Part shown: positions 6,101 through 7,330 of the stretch, piece after piece
Numbering within the stretch: position 1 is the stretch's first letter
Layout of the letters: every line of letters starts with the position of its first letter
Source: an uncultured Lachnospiraceae bacterium
GTDB lineage: Bacteria; Bacillota; Clostridia; Lachnospirales; Lachnospiraceae
Direction of reading: 5' to 3'
Assembly (NCBI GenBank): GCA_902766655.1
Contig: CACXEL010000224.1
Span: forward strand, 1-7,330
Length of the DNA: 7,330 nucleotides
Notes under the pieces: generated by a model
Seen by the model: the letters and a program-made list of their open reading frames with translations, nothing else
Databases searched by the model: none
Told to the model about the DNA's origin: nothing
Made by a program: the position numbers and the translations under genes

Positions 6101-6280
6101 GCCAAGACCGGACCGCCTCTGACCTCCTGCATCGATGGGTCTGCGGCATTCGTCGGTGTCCAGATTTGAGACCGAACACTTATATCATCAGCCATGGCCG
6201 GACCGCCTCCAATCTCCTGTATCGAAGAGTCCGCAGCATTCATCGGTCCCCAGATCCGAGACCAATCTCCAATATCATAG
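6101..6280. repeat. Two-unit 90-bp tandem direct repeat
   Basis: Units at 6101-6190 and 6191-6280 align without gaps over 90 bases and differ at about 22 positions (roughly 76 percent identity by hand count). Best-conserved blocks are GGACCGCCTC near the start and the GCATT and GAGACC blocks further on. There is no clear third copy on either side. The unit length is divisible by three and one minus-strand frame stays open (motifs IWGPMNAAD and IWTPTNAAD), but differences are spread over all three codon positions, which argues against coding constraint. It may hold paired regulator sites or be a decayed duplication. Confidence 0.75.
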
Positions 6281-6431
6281 GAAGAGGCACCTGCCGTGAA
6301 CACCTCCTTTGCAGCCCGCAGCAGGTACACATAAGCTACACATGTCTTACAGCCTCTACGGACAAGGCTCACAAATACAGTTCTATCTTCCTCTTCTGCA
6401 ATATTTTTTTCTATTTTGTCGCAGTTGCCTT

Positions 6432-6440
6432 TGCTATTAT
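6432..6440 (+). promoter_or_regulatory. Extended -10 promoter of the symporter gene
   Basis: TGC followed by TATTAT (6435-6440) fits an extended -10 element with five of six -10 bases. No good -35 is found at the usual distance; an alternative pair, TTGTCG (6416-6421) and TATATG (6438-6443) with a 16-base spacer, is weaker. The predicted start is near 6447, about 60 bases before the ATG at 6508. Confidence 0.45.
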
Positions 6441-6444
6441 ATGC

Positions 6445-6459
6445 TTGTCAAACGAACAA
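6445..6459 (+). promoter_or_regulatory. Inverted repeat at the predicted symporter transcription start
   Basis: TTGT-CAAACGA-ACAA straddles the predicted start of transcription and has an off-centre CG. Its position fits a repressor operator. The arms are only four bases, so this could be chance. Confidence 0.35.
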
Positions 6460-6482
6460 CACGGCAAAGGGAAAGAGCCGTG
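6460..6482 (+). promoter_or_regulatory. Leader hairpin upstream of the symporter gene
   Basis: CACGGC (6460-6465) and GCCGTG (6477-6482) form a perfect 6-bp stem with an 11-base purine-rich loop (6466-6476). No T-run follows, so it is not a terminator. It ends 10 bases before the ribosome site AAGGAGG (6493-6499) and could stabilise the transcript or affect translation. Confidence 0.4.
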
Positions 6483-6507
6483 AGAAGACATCAAGGAGGA
6501 GATAGAA

Positions 6508-7330
6508 ATGTCACAGTCTACTACCAGAAGCCTTCCGGACAAGTATTATGGGGAAGGCGGCATCCACCGCGTACCGCTCTGGCGCGTCGCGGGCTTCGCT
6601 CTCAACAACACAGCCACCAACATGTACCTGATGCTCATGAACTTCGTCGCCTACTACCTGACCGGCTTTGTCGGCGTCGCTGTCGTAACGGCTTCCAGCT
6701 TTGCCATGTTCATGCGTATCTGGGACGGCGTCACGGATCCCATCATCGGTTTCATGGTCGATAAGACCAACGGCCGGTTCGGCAAGAACCGCCCCTTCAT
6801 GATCACAGGACAGGCCATCCTGTGCATCGCTTCCTTCATTCTGTTCCACTTCACGACCAAGGTTCCCGAAGCCCTTCGCTTCCCCTTCTTCATCGTCGTC
6901 GCGGCCATCTACTATATCGGCTACACCTTCCAGTGCGTCGTCACCAAGTCTGCGCAGACCTGCCTTACCAACGACCCGAAGCAGCGCCCGCTCTTCACCA
7001 TGTTCGACGGCGCCTACAACACCATCCTCTTCTCCGTCGTGGCCATGATCTTCACCAAGATCGCCACCTCCAACGGCGGCTTCTATGAGCAGGCAAGCTG
7101 GGACCAGATGTGGCTGATCACAGCCGGTGTCTCCGCCCTCTTCACCGCCATTGCCGTCATTTCCATCGCCCCCAAGGACAGGACTGAGTTCTACGGCACC
7201 GGCAAGCCGGTCAAGGTCGGCTTCAAGGATTACTGGGATACCATCAAGAACAACCGCGCCATCCAGATGCTGATCGTCTCCGCATCCTCCGATAAACTGG
7301 CTTCCGCCATGCGTACCTCCACCATCTACA
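6508..7330 (+). CDS. GPH-family glycoside/hexuronide:cation symporter, 3' end beyond window
   Basis: 274 codons are visible from an ATG 8 bases after AAGGAGG (6493-6499), with no stop before the right edge; full-length relatives have about 450-500 aa. The protein is a major-facilitator transporter of the MelB/GusB group, which couples sugar uptake to Na+ or H+. Hydrophobic segments fall near 26-52, 57-84, 97-115, 125-146, 172-187 and 202-221, i.e. the first six helices. Helix 2 and the next loop carry the family signature RIWDGVTDPIIG (70-81) and DKTNGRFGKNRP (85-96). Asp73 and Asp77 correspond to the cation-site pair Asp55/Asp59 of MelB. Residues 222-252 would be the central cytoplasmic loop. 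It stands back to back with the beta-glucuronidase gene, so glucuronide uptake is the likely job. The substrate is inferred from the neighbour; other glycosides or hexuronides remain possible. Confidence 0.9.
   Translation, partial: MSQSTTRSLPDKYYGEGGIHRVPLWRVAGFALNNTATNMYLMLMNFVAYYLTGFVGVAVVTASSFAMFMRIWDGVTDPIIGFMVDKTNGRFGKNRPFMITGQAILCIASFILFHFTTKVPEALRFPFFIVVAAIYYIGYTFQCVVTKSAQTCLTNDPKQRPLFTMFDGAYNTILFSVVAMIFTKIATSNGGFYEQASWDQMWLITAGVSALFTAIAVISIAPKDRTEFYGTGKPVKVGFKDYWDTIKNNRAIQMLIVSASSDKLASAMRTSTIY

Larger units (their letters stand above)
5849..6507. other. Divergent intergenic region between beta-glucuronidase and symporter genes
   Basis: 659 bases with no gene I can support. An AT-rich stretch at about 5930-6030 is the likely place for the beta-glucuronidase promoter, but I found no -35/-10 pair good enough to mark. 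Next comes a 90-bp tandem duplication (6101-6280), then a second AT-rich stretch (about 6370-6445) that carries the symporter promoter. I found no sequence that fits the usual catabolite-control (cre) consensus. A minus-strand open frame across the repeats lacks a usable start and is not called as a gene. Confidence 0.6.

Noticed and set aside
6031..6372. Minus-strand frame of 113 codons across the 90-bp tandem repeats
   Set aside because: It would need a GTG start with no well-placed ribosome site. Changes between the two repeat units do not favour third codon positions. The repeat itself is reported instead.
6444..6460. Catabolite-response (cre) site at the symporter promoter
   Set aside because: There is a CG flanked by A-rich sequence, but several fixed positions of the cre consensus do not match.

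Overview
The window looks like a chromosomal segment of a moderately GC-rich gut-type Firmicute (Bacillota, Clostridia; Lachnospiraceae-like is my best guess). The pointers are strong AAGGAGG ribosome sites, sigma-A-like promoters, a Loop-1-like beta-glucuronidase and a GPH-family sugar symporter. This is an inference; no marker gene is present to settle it. Two genes run off the window, one at each edge.

Left part (1-2880), minus strand: a compact three-gene operon transcribed right to left from a clear promoter at 2832-2860. The order is an unrecognised 198-aa protein (2184-2780), a von Willebrand factor A (VWA) protein with an intact-looking MIDAS (1191-2162), and a divergent adenylosuccinate-synthetase (PurA) family enzyme (1-1156, cut by the left edge). 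Gaps are 21 and 34 bases, and each gene has its own good ribosome site. Two matching 18-bp operator-like sites lie in the promoter spacer and just after the predicted transcription start, so the operon is probably repressed until induced. The PurA-like enzyme keeps the phosphate-binding and catalytic motifs, but the segments that bind aspartate and guanine in true PurA are altered. This operon is the best candidate here for an undescribed system.

Middle part (2880-4020): a non-coding stretch with a long imperfect hairpin and an open frame that may be a gene remnant; a rho-independent terminator; a small secreted basic protein with three YRYxLxTGK repeats (3111-3698) and its own promoter; and a second strong terminator ending the next gene.

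Right part (4025-7330): a glucuronide-use locus. A complete cytoplasmic GH2 beta-glucuronidase (4025-5848, minus) stands divergent to a GPH-family sugar:cation symporter (6508 to the right edge, plus). The symporter would import glucuronides and the enzyme would hydrolyse them. The 659-bp region between them holds a 90-bp tandem duplication, an extended -10 promoter for the symporter, an inverted repeat at its predicted start point and a leader hairpin.
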